Positions 47,525 through 55,992 of a stretch of DNA of 64,000 bases are shown one piece after another. The stretch is taken from assembly GCA_946999385.1 (NCBI GenBank), contig CAMQCZ010000002.1, positions 45,344 to 109,343 of the forward strand. Direction: 5' to 3'. The position numbers and the translations under genes were made by a program. Below the pieces are notes generated by a model. That model was not told where the DNA came from. It worked only from the letters and a program-made list of their open reading frames with translations, and made no database searches. The DNA is from an uncultured Lachnoanaerobaculum sp. (GTDB lineage: Bacteria; Bacillota; Clostridia; Lachnospirales; Lachnospiraceae). Every line of letters begins with the position of its first letter. The first letter of the stretch is position 1.

Positions 47525-48675
47525 ATATTACACCTTTTAAAGCCTTCCAAAACTTGATAAACCTTCTTTTCTATATCCAATATTTGCTCTATACTTGGAT
47601 TTTTAATTATTTTATGCTCATTCATTGCATATTTTATCATTTCTATTATATCTAAATATTTTATTTCTTCTTTTAAAAATAATTTTACTGCATATTCATT
47701 TGCAGCATTGAAAACAGTTGGCAAGCTATCTCCGGTAGTAATAGCCAACCTTGCAAGACTAAGTGCTTCAAAGACCTTTTCATCCGGCTTATTAAATTCC
47801 AGACGGTTTAATTTACTAAAATCGAGTCTTTCAGTATTTAAATATCTTCTTTCAGGATAGTATATTGAATATTGTATAGGTAAACGCATATCAGGTGAAC
47901 CCATTTGTGCCATAACTGCTCCGTCCTCATATTCGATCATAGAATGAATAATCGAGCTTGGTTGAACAACAATTTCTATATTTTTAGCATCTATCCCAAA
48001 TAAATGATAAGCCTCTATAAGCTCCAATCCCTTATTAACCATAGTAGAACTGTCAATGGTTATCTTTTTTCCCATAGACCAGTTAGGATGCTTTAAAGCA
48101 TCTGCCAAAGTAACATTTTTTAACATTTCCTTTGTAAATCCTCGAAATGGACCTCCACTGGCAGTAAGTAAAATCCTCGAAATTTTATTATCCTTATTAC
48201 CTTGTAAACATTGAAATATTGCACTATGCTCACTGTCTACAGGTAATATATTAACATTCATATTCTTTGCTAAAGGCATAATAATATGACCTGCACAACA
48301 AAGAGTCTCTTTATTTGCAAGAGCTATATCTTTTTTAGCCTCTATAGCCTTAACAGTTGGAACTATTCCTATCATTCCACTTAAAGCTGTAAGCACCAAG
48401 TCAATTTCATCAAGTGTGGAAATTTCTATAAGTCCTGACATACCTGTTAAAACTTTACATTCTAAAAAACTGAACTTACTTTTAAATTTTTCTGAAGCCT
48501 CTTTTTCAAAAATGCAAACATATTTTGGTTTAAATTCTTTAACCTGTTCTTCAAATAATTTTATATTTGAGCAACAGGCAAGAGCGACTATATTAACATC
48601 TTTATTTCTTCTTATTATATCAAGTGTCTGCCTACCTATAGAGCCGGTAGAACCTAAAATTGAAATGTTTTTCAT
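47521..48675 (-). CDS. dxr: 1-deoxy-D-xylulose-5-phosphate reductoisomerase
   Basis: Dxr is the first committed enzyme of the MEP pathway and uses NADPH. The 384-residue product has the N-terminal ISILGSTGSIGRQTLDII nucleotide site, ALANKETLCCAG, the metal and substrate residues in LPVDSEHSAIFQCL, TASGGPFRG, and the HPNWSMGKKITIDSSTMVNKG block (here in two parts). It lies nine bases after cdsA and overlaps rseP. Confidence 0.97.
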   Translation of the reverse strand: MKNISILGSTGSIGRQTLDIIRRNKDVNIVALACCSNIKLFEEQVKEFKPKYVCIFEKEASEKFKSKFSFLECKVLTGMSGLIEISTLDEIDLVLTALSGMIGIVPTVKAIEAKKDIALANKETLCCAGHIIMPLAKNMNVNILPVDSEHSAIFQCLQGNKDNKISRILLTASGGPFRGFTKEMLKNVTLADALKHPNWSMGKKITIDSSTMVNKGLELIEAYHLFGIDAKNIEIVVQPSSIIHSMIEYEDGAVMAQMGSPDMRLPIQYSIYYPERRYLNTERLDFSKLNRLEFNKPDEKVFEALSLARLAITTGDSLPTVFNAANEYAVKLFLKEEIKYLDIIEMIKYAMNEHKIIKNPSIEQILDIEKKVYQVLEGFKRCNI

Positions 48676-48684
48676 AAAAACCTC

Positions 48685-49482
48685 TTAAATAAAAACTAAT
48701 GCAAAAAATATTGCAGGTGCAGTAAATAATACTCCGTCAAAACGATCCAATACACCTCCATGCCCGGGAATAATATTTCCAAAATCCTTAATATTATGAT
48801 TTCTCTTAATTGCAGAGGCCGCTAAATCTCCTATTTGAGAAATTATTGCACCTATAGCACAGGCACAAGTTATTTTAAACACAGGACTGTTTAAATCCGA
48901 AAATTTATTTTGTAAAAATATTGAATATATAAACCCAAGCAAGCTTGCTCCCACAACTCCTGCAATATAACCTTCTATAGATTTTTTTGGACTAAGTTTA
49001 GGAAAAGCTTTATGTTTTCCAAATAAAATACCAATAGCATAGCCACAAGTATCACTACCCCAGCCTGACAAAATAATAAGCCATACTAAATATTTACCAT
49101 CAGTATATATTCTAACTTTATAAATGTACGAAAATAAAACTGACACATAAAGTATTCCAAAGAAAGCCGTACTTATCTGTTCTGTTTTAAATTCCGGAAA
49201 GGTAAATACATAAAATGATAAAAAAATGAGTAATGTTACTATAAATAATAATATTGTATAATCTTCTTTTTTATTTAAAACTAATAGATAATAAACTATA
49301 GTACATAAATATCCCAAATATGATGTGAATTTTCCTTCAAGCTTTAATGCTTTATATAATTCATATAATCCAATTAATGATAAACAAAGTGTACTTCCCC
49401 ATAATAATAATCCACCTGTATTTATTATAAAAATCGAAAATAAAACTAAAATAATCCCGCTGATAAGTCTAGTTATAAACAT
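48685..49482 (-). CDS. cdsA: Phosphatidate cytidylyltransferase CdsA
   Basis: CdsA makes CDP-diacylglycerol, the precursor of the membrane phospholipids. The 265-residue protein has about eight helices. The signature near the C-terminus is SQIGDLAASAIKRNHNIKDF followed by IIPGHGGVLDRFD. Its start overlaps the uppS stop by ten bases, as in most Firmicutes. Confidence 0.95.
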   Translation of the reverse strand: MFITRLISGIILVLFSIFIINTGGLLLWGSTLCLSLIGLYELYKALKLEGKFTSYLGYLCTIVYYLLVLNKKEDYTILLFIVTLLIFLSFYVFTFPEFKTEQISTAFFGILYVSVLFSYIYKVRIYTDGKYLVWLIILSGWGSDTCGYAIGILFGKHKAFPKLSPKKSIEGYIAGVVGASLLGFIYSIFLQNKFSDLNSPVFKITCACAIGAIISQIGDLAASAIKRNHNIKDFGNIIPGHGGVLDRFDGVLFTAPAIFFALVFI

Positions 49483-50180
49483 AGACGCCCTCCGAATCTT
49501 CTTTCTCTTTTATTGTAAGCTTCTATCGCTTTTATTAATTCAGCTTTATTAAAATCAGGCCATAATAAATCAGTTATATAAATTTCAGTATAAGCAATTT
49601 GCCACAATAAATAATTACTAAGTCTAAATTCTCCACTTGTTCTTATTAAAAGCTCAGGATCCGGCAGGTGGCAAGTATCTAAATAAGAGGAAATTAATTC
49701 TTCTGTAATATCCTCTTTTTTTATATCGTCATCTATAATTTTAACAATTGCTCTTCTTATTTCATCTCTTGAGCCATAATTAATAGCAAATGTAAATACC
49801 ATTCCGGTATTATCCTTAGTTTCTTCCAACAAAATATCAATATTATCTATAATATCTTTATCAAATCTAGATTTATCACCTATCATAGAAACTTTTATAT
49901 TATTATTTTTTGCTAAAACAAGCATCTTTTTCATATAAGCTCTAAAAAGATTCATAAGTGAATTTATTTCTTCTTTACTTCTTTTCCAATTTTCAGTAGA
50001 AAAAGCATAGACTGTCAAATATTGTATTCCTAATCTTGCACAATCCTCTACTGTCCTTTCTAAAGCTTCACAACCGGCTTTATGTCCCATAGCCCTTGGT
50101 AACAATCTTTTTTTTGCCCATCTTCCATTGCCGTCTAAAATAATTGCTACATGCTTGGGTATTTGAATATTTTCTTTCAT
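49473..50180 (-). CDS. uppS: Undecaprenyl diphosphate synthase UppS
   Basis: UppS adds isoprene units in cis to make the C55 lipid carrier used for peptidoglycan and surface polymers. The 235-residue product has HVAIILDGNGRWAKKR with the catalytic aspartate, AMGHKAGCEAL, YLTVYAFSTENWKR and the C-terminal LIRTSGEFRLSNYLLWQ. I chose the ATG at 50,180 because GAGGTAATA precedes it. It follows frr by 22 bases, the largest gap in the operon. Confidence 0.96.
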   Translation of the reverse strand: MKENIQIPKHVAIILDGNGRWAKKRLLPRAMGHKAGCEALERTVEDCARLGIQYLTVYAFSTENWKRSKEEINSLMNLFRAYMKKMLVLAKNNNIKVSMIGDKSRFDKDIIDNIDILLEETKDNTGMVFTFAINYGSRDEIRRAIVKIIDDDIKKEDITEELISSYLDTCHLPDPELLIRTSGEFRLSNYLLWQIAYTEIYITDLLWPDFNKAELIKAIEAYNKRERRFGGRLCL

Positions 50181-50202
50181 TATTACCTCAAAATCCAAAA
50201 TA

Positions 50203-50757
50203 TTATACTGTCATTATTTCCTTAACTTTATTATCAACATTTATATCTATTTTTTCTATAGCCTTATCAGTTATTTTTTGAACCTTTGAATCTCCACTTT
50301 TCAAATCATCTTCTGTTATTTCTCCTGATTTTTCAAGCTTTTTGATAGCATCAATAGCATCTCTTCTTATATTTCTAATCGCAATTTTGGCAGCTTCACC
50401 TTTTTTCTTAATATCCTTTGCAAGCTCTTTTCTTCTATCTTCTGTTAATTCAGGAAATACAAGTCTTATACTGCTTCCGTCATTTGTAGGATTTATACCT
50501 ATATCCGACATATTTATAGCCTTTTCTATTTCTTTCAAAAGACTTTTTTCCCATGGCTGAATGAGTATAATACGTGGTTCCGGAACTGATATGTTACCAA
50601 CTTGCTGTAATGGAGTTGCACTTCCATAATAATCAACCTTAATCTTATCTAAAATATGTGGATTGGCTCTTCCCGCACGAATCTGCATAAACTCACCCTG
50701 TAATACATCTATAGTTTTTTTCATCTTATCTTCATATGAATTAATCGTATTTTGCAT
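50203..50757 (-). CDS. frr: Ribosome recycling factor
   Basis: This factor splits the post-termination ribosome with EF-G. The 184-residue product has the family length, with MKKTIDVLQGEFMQIRAGRA near the start, DYYGSATPLQQVGNISVPE, and the RRDAIDAIKKLEKSGEITED helix near the end. It lies eight bases after pyrH, the standard pair. Confidence 0.97.
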   Translation of the reverse strand: MQNTINSYEDKMKKTIDVLQGEFMQIRAGRANPHILDKIKVDYYGSATPLQQVGNISVPEPRIILIQPWEKSLLKEIEKAINMSDIGINPTNDGSSIRLVFPELTEDRRKELAKDIKKKGEAAKIAIRNIRRDAIDAIKKLEKSGEITEDDLKSGDSKVQKITDKAIEKIDINVDNKVKEIMTV

Positions 50758-50765
50758 ATTTCCTC

Positions 50766-51473
50766 CTAAATAATAACCTTTGTTCCATTTATTTTTCCAT
50801 TTATTGCATTTTTAATACTATCCTTTTCATTTAAATCAAAAATAAAAAGAGGTATATTAGCTTGCATACACATTACTGAAGCTGTCAAATCAATAACTTC
50901 AAGTTTATTTTTAATTATTTCTTCAATACTTATTTCATCATATCTTCTTGCTTCTTTATTAATTTTAGGATCACTGTCGTAAACACCATCTATAGATTTT
51001 GCAAGTAGAATAATATCAGCTTCTAATTCTGTTGCCCTAAGAGCTATGCCTGTATCCGTTGAAAAATATGGATGTCCGGTTCCTCCTGCAAAAAATACAA
51101 CTTTTGATTCTTTAAGACTTTTAATCGCTTCATCCTTTGAAAAAAGCTTAGTCATAGTACCACAAATAAAAGGTGAATATATATCTGTATCAATGCCTTG
51201 ACTTCTAAATATTTCAGAAACATATATACAATTCATTATTGTAGCCAGCATACCTATCTGATCTGCTTTTGTTCTATCAATATCCTTACTGCTTCTTCCT
51301 CTCCAATAATTGCCCCCACCAATAACAATAGCAATTTCTATATTTTTTTCCAAACCTTCTTTTATTTGCTTAGCAATATCTTTTATCTTAGCTTCATCAT
51401 ATCCGATACTTGGTGATTTTAGTGACAAAGCTTCTCCACTTAATTTTAATAAAATTCTCTTCTTTTTACTCAT
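50766..51473 (-). CDS. pyrH: UMP kinase PyrH
   Basis: PyrH phosphorylates UMP to UDP. The 235-residue product belongs to the amino-acid-kinase fold: RILLKLSGEAL, IVIGGGNYWRG, the ADQIGMLATIMNCIY block, and FFAGGTGHPYFSTDTGIALR. The ATG at 51,473 has GAGG nine bases before it; a start four codons up has no such site. It is the first gene of the long operon that ends with the glycosylase at 33,296. Confidence 0.96.
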   Translation of the reverse strand: MSKKKRILLKLSGEALSLKSPSIGYDEAKIKDIAKQIKEGLEKNIEIAIVIGGGNYWRGRSSKDIDRTKADQIGMLATIMNCIYVSEIFRSQGIDTDIYSPFICGTMTKLFSKDEAIKSLKESKVVFFAGGTGHPYFSTDTGIALRATELEADIILLAKSIDGVYDSDPKINKEARRYDEISIEEIIKNKLEVIDLTASVMCMQANIPLFIFDLNEKDSIKNAINGKINGTKVII

Positions 51474-51501
51474 AATAAACCTCAATTATTTTAATATTTT
51501 A

Positions 51502-51510
51502 ATTGTATCA
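51502..51510 (-). promoter_or_regulatory. Candidate extended -10 promoter of the pyrH operon
   Basis: The minus strand has TGATACAAT about 30 bases before the pyrH start. The -35 region is poor, which an extended -10 element can compensate. The 60-base gap to the upstream fthC-like gene is the only room for a promoter between 51,546 and 33,296. Confidence 0.5.
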
Positions 51511-51545
51511 TAAATCATAAATATAAAGCTATATTTTTTGAAATT

Positions 51546-52106
51546 TTAAATAATATATTGCATTTTTATATCATGTATTTCATACTCAAACTCCAAGGAT
51601 TTTGAAAAAGAATGAGTCAGACCTACAAAATAATTATTTTTATTATCCTTAAAATATCTATCATAAAAGCCTGCACCATAGCCTAATCTAAAATTTTTTT
51701 TATGAATACCTACGCAGGGAACCAATACTAAGCTATTTTTTATATATTCAAATAATTTATTATTTTTTTTAGGCTCCATTATATTATAGCTTCCCTTTTC
51801 TAAATCTTCAAAGCTTGATATCCTATAAAAATTCATATTTCTATTTTCAACTCTCGGAAATAATAGATTAATATTTATATCATATTTATTATCTAATATC
51901 TTCTGATAAAATTTACATATGTTTATTTCTCTTTCTAATGGAAAAAAAGCACATATATTTAAACTTTCTTTTTTATATTTACTTATATATTCATCAAAAA
52001 ATTCCTCTATCAAACTTAAAGCATACTCATTTTCTTCCTCTAATTGCATTTCGGAAAGTGAATTTCTCTTTTTCAAAATAATTTTTCTTATATCAGTTTT
52101 TTTCAT
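51546..52106 (-). CDS. 5-formyltetrahydrofolate cyclo-ligase
   Basis: This enzyme turns 5-formyl-THF into 5,10-methenyl-THF with ATP. The 186-residue product has the N-terminal KTDIRKIILKKRNSLS, ICAFFPLEREIN, VPCVGIHKKNFRLGYGAGFYDRYF with the conserved glycine-rich GYGAGFYDRY, and ending FVGLTHSF. It overlaps the DUF896 gene by 14 bases and is the last gene of the phoH-led run. Confidence 0.94.
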   Translation of the reverse strand: MKKTDIRKIILKKRNSLSEMQLEEENEYALSLIEEFFDEYISKYKKESLNICAFFPLEREINICKFYQKILDNKYDININLLFPRVENRNMNFYRISSFEDLEKGSYNIMEPKKNNKLFEYIKNSLVLVPCVGIHKKNFRLGYGAGFYDRYFKDNKNNYFVGLTHSFSKSLEFEYEIHDIKMQYII

Positions 52107-52317
52107 TTTTTATCTTACCATATTTTTTACCTAAATCAGTAATAGAACCATCTTTTTCTATAATTGAAATATTATTTAAATTAGCTCTTAAACTTTCTCT
52201 TATATTTTTAATATATTTTTTTCTTAATTGTTCTTGTTCTTTTTTTTCTTCAACAGTTAATTCAGATTCCTTGGCTTTTCTCGCCAACTCATTTATTCTA
52301 TTTATGTCCAAGCTCAT
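52093..52317 (-). CDS. DUF896 (YnzC) family protein
   Basis: This 74-residue cytoplasmic protein belongs to DUF896. It has INRINELARKAKESELTVEE and LRKKYIKNIRESLRANL, the two helices of the known B. subtilis YnzC structure. YnzC is linked to the SOS response in B. subtilis; the role here is unknown. It is nine bases after proB and overlaps the cyclo-ligase gene. Confidence 0.92.
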   Translation of the reverse strand: MSLDINRINELARKAKESELTVEEKKEQEQLRKKYIKNIRESLRANLNNISIIEKDGSITDLGKKYGKIKNEKN

Positions 52318-52326
52318 TTTTTCCTC

Positions 52327-53160
52327 CTAATTTAAATCATCAACCAAATTATATCCTTCTTTTTTGTTAGCTAAAAATAAAGTCCCTATACTTTTGCCCT
52401 CAAATATATCAGAAATATTTTCCAATCTATTTGCATTGGCTATAATCATATCAGCACCTGAAAATGTGCTAATCATTGCAGCATGAATCTTTGTTTCCAT
52501 ACCTCCGGTGCCAATATCCGAGCTTGTATTTTTTGCTAATGAAATTATATTATTATCAATATCTTCAACTATAGGAATAAATTTTGCATTTTTATTTATA
52601 TGAGGATCATCTGTATACAATCCATCTATATCAGACATTAAAATAAGCAAATCAGCATCAACCAAAGAGGCAACTATAGCTGAAAGTGTATCATTATCAC
52701 CAACCTTAATTTCATCTGTTGCTATAGTATCATTTTCATTTACTATAGGCAAAGATGAAAGCTTAAGCAGCTCCAAAAAAGTATTATGAGCATTTAACCT
52801 TGCTTCTTTATCTACTATAGTTGATTTAGTCATAAGTATTTGTGAGGCTACGATATTATATTCTGAAAATATTCTCTGATAAACCATCATAAGCTTTGCC
52901 TGTCCGATAGCTGCAAAAGCTTGCTTTTTTGCCAAACTATCGGGTCTATTTTCATATTTCATGGTATGTCTTCCTGCTGCAATAGCACCTGAAGAAACTA
53001 AAATAACCTCTTTTCCTTCTCCCTTTAAATCAGCTATTTGTCTAACTAATTTTTCTATTTTCAAAAGATTTAATTCACCTGTTTTTTCATGTGTAATACT
53101 TGATGAACCTATCTTTATTACTATTCTTTTTTTATCCTTTAGATATTTTCTGTCCAACAT
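52327..53160 (-). CDS. proB: Glutamate 5-kinase ProB (without PUA domain)
   Basis: ProB phosphorylates glutamate in the first step of proline synthesis. The 277-residue product has the kinase core only: RIVIKIGSSSITHEK, VILVSSGAIAAGRH, NENDTIATDEIKVGDNDTLSA, LLILMSDIDGLYTDDP and TGGMETKIHAA. The C-terminal PUA domain found in E. coli ProB is absent, as in many clostridial enzymes. No proA is present in the window. Confidence 0.95.
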   Translation of the reverse strand: MLDRKYLKDKKRIVIKIGSSSITHEKTGELNLLKIEKLVRQIADLKGEGKEVILVSSGAIAAGRHTMKYENRPDSLAKKQAFAAIGQAKLMMVYQRIFSEYNIVASQILMTKSTIVDKEARLNAHNTFLELLKLSSLPIVNENDTIATDEIKVGDNDTLSAIVASLVDADLLILMSDIDGLYTDDPHINKNAKFIPIVEDIDNNIISLAKNTSSDIGTGGMETKIHAAMISTFSGADMIIANANRLENISDIFEGKSIGTLFLANKKEGYNLVDDLN

Positions 53161-53169
53161 ATCATACTC

Positions 53170-54759
53170 CTATACTTTATATGTTTTATTAATAAACTCT
53201 GCAATTTTCAAGCCGTCCATAGCTGCACTTGTTATCCCTCCGGCATAACCTGCTCCTTCTCCACAAGGAAATAAGCCCTTTATATTTGCCTGAAAATCAT
53301 CACCTCTATTTATTCTTATAGGTGAAGAGGTTCTGGTTTCTACTCCTAATAATATGGCATCATCACAAGCAAAGCCTTTGATTTTTTTATCAAAAGCTAT
53401 AAATGCTTCTTTTATACTTGTAGAAATATAATCAGGTAATATTTTATTTAAATCAAAGCTTACATATGCCCCCTTTATTGGAATATCCTTTATATTATCT
53501 AAATTACCGGTCTCATTTTTTATAAAATCCTTGTATAATTGAATAGGAATCTTACCCTTGGCAAGCTTATAGCATAGCTTTTCCAATTCCTCCTGGTAAT
53601 GCATACCTGCAAATAAATCATTATTTTTAAAATCATTTTCATCAACAGCTACTATAATTGCTGAATTTGCAAATCCACTTGCTCTATCATTATATGACAT
53701 ACCATTTATAAGCAAATGATTTTTATCACTTGATGAATTTATTACATATCCTCCGGGACACATACAAAAAGAATACACTGCTCTATTATTTGAGGTGGTA
53801 CAGGTTAATTTGTATGGTGCAGGCGATAATTTCTCATAAAATTTATTACCAAATTGTGCTTTATCTATATTTTTTTGTGAATGTATAACTCTAATACCAA
53901 CGGCAAATTTTTTAGCTTTCATATCAACCTTTTTATCATTCAACATATAAAAGGTATCTCTTGCACTATGTCCGCAAGCCAAAATTAATATGTTTGTTTT
54001 TATAATTTCATCATTATTTAATTTAACAGCCTGTACTTCATTATCCTTACAAATAATTTCTTTCATACATGTATTAAATTTTATTTCTCCACCCAATGAT
54101 AGAATTTCTTTTCTTATATTTTTAACCACATCTTTTAACTTATCTGTTCCAATATGAGGTTTATAATCATATAGTATCCTCTTATCTGCTCCATGCTCAA
54201 CTAATGTTTCCAACACAAAGGTATTTCTGCCATTTAAATCCTTTACCAAGGTATTTAATTTTCCGTCTGAAAAAGCTCCGGCACCACCCTCTCCAAAGCA
54301 AACATTTGATTCTTCATTTAGTATGCCATCTTTCCAAAACTTATCTACACTAATGCTTCTTCTATCTATATCTTCTCCACGTTCAATAATCAAGGGTTTA
54401 AAGCCTGCTCTTGACAAGCTTAAAGCTGCAAATATACCGGCAGGGCCAAATCCTACAACTATTATCCTATGATTCAGATTTTTATCTCCCATAGCTTCTA
54501 TTTTATATTTTTTATCCTCTGCTTTAAAAATATTAATATTATTTTTATGCTTTTTAAGTACAATATCTTCCTTTTTAAGCTCTACATCTATATTGTATGA
54601 ATATAAAATATCTTCTTTTTTTCTCGCATCCAAAGACTGCCTTTTGATTTTGTAAGATAGAATATCACTTTCCTTTATTTTTAAAGTTTTTACAATTTTT
54701 TTTATCAAATCTACTTTGCTATGTAATATACTTATTTTTAAATTATTTATTCTAAGCAT
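53170..54759 (-). CDS. FAD-dependent oxidoreductase (COG2509 type)
   Basis: The 529-residue flavoprotein has an N-terminal helical domain of about 95 residues, then the dinucleotide site IIVVGFGPAGIFAALSLSRAG (in two parts, IIVVGFGPAG and IFAALSLSRAG), a glutamate ending IIERG, CFGEGGAGAFSDGKL, and the C-terminal LFPCGEGAGYAGGITSAAMDG. The family is widespread in Firmicutes, but its substrate is unknown. The ATG at 54,759 has GAAAGGTAAAG before it and directly follows the stop codon of the broken baiN-like gene. Confidence 0.88.
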   Translation of the reverse strand: MLRINNLKISILHSKVDLIKKIVKTLKIKESDILSYKIKRQSLDARKKEDILYSYNIDVELKKEDIVLKKHKNNINIFKAEDKKYKIEAMGDKNLNHRIIVVGFGPAGIFAALSLSRAGFKPLIIERGEDIDRRSISVDKFWKDGILNEESNVCFGEGGAGAFSDGKLNTLVKDLNGRNTFVLETLVEHGADKRILYDYKPHIGTDKLKDVVKNIRKEILSLGGEIKFNTCMKEIICKDNEVQAVKLNNDEIIKTNILILACGHSARDTFYMLNDKKVDMKAKKFAVGIRVIHSQKNIDKAQFGNKFYEKLSPAPYKLTCTTSNNRAVYSFCMCPGGYVINSSSDKNHLLINGMSYNDRASGFANSAIIVAVDENDFKNNDLFAGMHYQEELEKLCYKLAKGKIPIQLYKDFIKNETGNLDNIKDIPIKGAYVSFDLNKILPDYISTSIKEAFIAFDKKIKGFACDDAILLGVETRTSSPIRINRGDDFQANIKGLFPCGEGAGYAGGITSAAMDGLKIAEFINKTYKV

Positions 54760-54761
54760 CT

Positions 54762-55984
54762 TTACCTTTCTAAATTTCCCTGATTTTCCAAGCTTGTTGC
54801 TACCAGAGCCGCACTTGAAAATGCCCATTGAAAATTATAACCGCCACACATGGCATTAACATCAATTATTTCTCCAATAAAATACATATTTTTATACTTT
54901 TTATGCTCAAGCCTGTCATTTAAATCAGACAAGCTTATCCCTCCACTGCACGCCTGTGCCTTATTAAAATCAGATATTTTTTCCACGTTAAATAAAGATT
55001 TTCCTAATATATTAGCCAATACCTCCAAATCCTTTTCATTTAGATTTTCTATAGGAGTATTTTCTTTTATCCTTGCTCTTTTATAAATGGCTAATGCAAG
55101 CCTGTCATTTATTACACCTAATAATAAATTTTTAACTGTCTTTAGTTGCCTTAAATTTAATCTATTCTTCAAGAAATTCAATTTATCACTTATATTTGGC
55201 AAAAAGTCAATAATAATTGAGATTTCCTTTTTTTGATAAAAGGCTTTATTAATAATCGGACTTAATTGAAAAATCGGTATTCCGGATAAACTATCAGGCA
55301 AAATTTGCACCTGTCCATAATCTGATAATACAGGATTTTTATCAATAAGGACACTTACATTTGCCATAGCTCTGGTACCTGCCGCAATTTTTAAAAATCC
55401 TTTTCTTTACAATATATAGGACAAAGTGATGGCAAAAAATAGTTATATTTAATTTTAAGTCTATCTAAAATTTTTAATATACTGCCATCACTACCCGAGC
55501 TTGGAAAGGCCTTAGCTCCGCTTGCAAATATTATATTGTCAAAAATCATTTTTTTGCCATTTTCAAGTATAATTTCATAAGCATTTCCAATTTTATCTAT
55601 TTTTACAATGATACTTTCTAAATATATCTTTATATTAAGATATTTAAGCATCAATTCAAGGCTATCTCTAACTTGAGAAGCTTGCATAGAATATGGATAA
55701 ATATATGAATCCTTGTCAAACTCTTCAATTCCTAAGGATTTAAAAAATGAAATGGATTTTTCAAATGAATTTTCACAAATTATTTCAAACGCTCTTTCAT
55801 TATTATAATATTTATCTATAGATTGTATTCTATTTGTAAAATTACATCTTCCATTTCCTGTTGCAAGTATTTTCTTACCTAATTCTTTATTATGTTCTAT
55901 TATACTTATATCAATATTTTTTTGCTTGGCTAAAATAGCACAGAATAATCCCGAAAGTCCCCCACCTATAATCAATGTTTTCAT
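54762..55984 (-). pseudogene. BaiN/HI0933-type FAD-binding protein, frameshifted
   Basis: BaiN-like flavoproteins are reductases of unclear substrate; one is linked to bile-acid dehydroxylation. The N-terminal part (55,391-55,984) has TLIIGGGLSGLFCAI, ATGNGRCNFTN and FASGAKAFPSSGSDG. The rest (down to 54,762) continues in the neighbouring frame, with LKIAAGTRAMANVSVL and, near the end, CSGGISLSDLNDR and GEIIDVNAMCGGYNFQWAFS. The two parts fit end to end with no residues lost if one T is added in the T5/A5 run at 55,388-55,397. So this is a single-base deletion, or a sequencing error in a homopolymer. All catalytic blocks are otherwise intact and the decay is recent, if real. Confidence 0.85.
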
Positions 55985-55992
55985 ATATTTCC

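Noticed and set aside
55388..55397. Programmed -1 frameshift in the baiN-like gene
   Set aside because: The site lacks a canonical X-XXY-YYZ heptamer in the zero frame and no stimulatory structure is visible; a one-base deletion or a sequence error is more likely.
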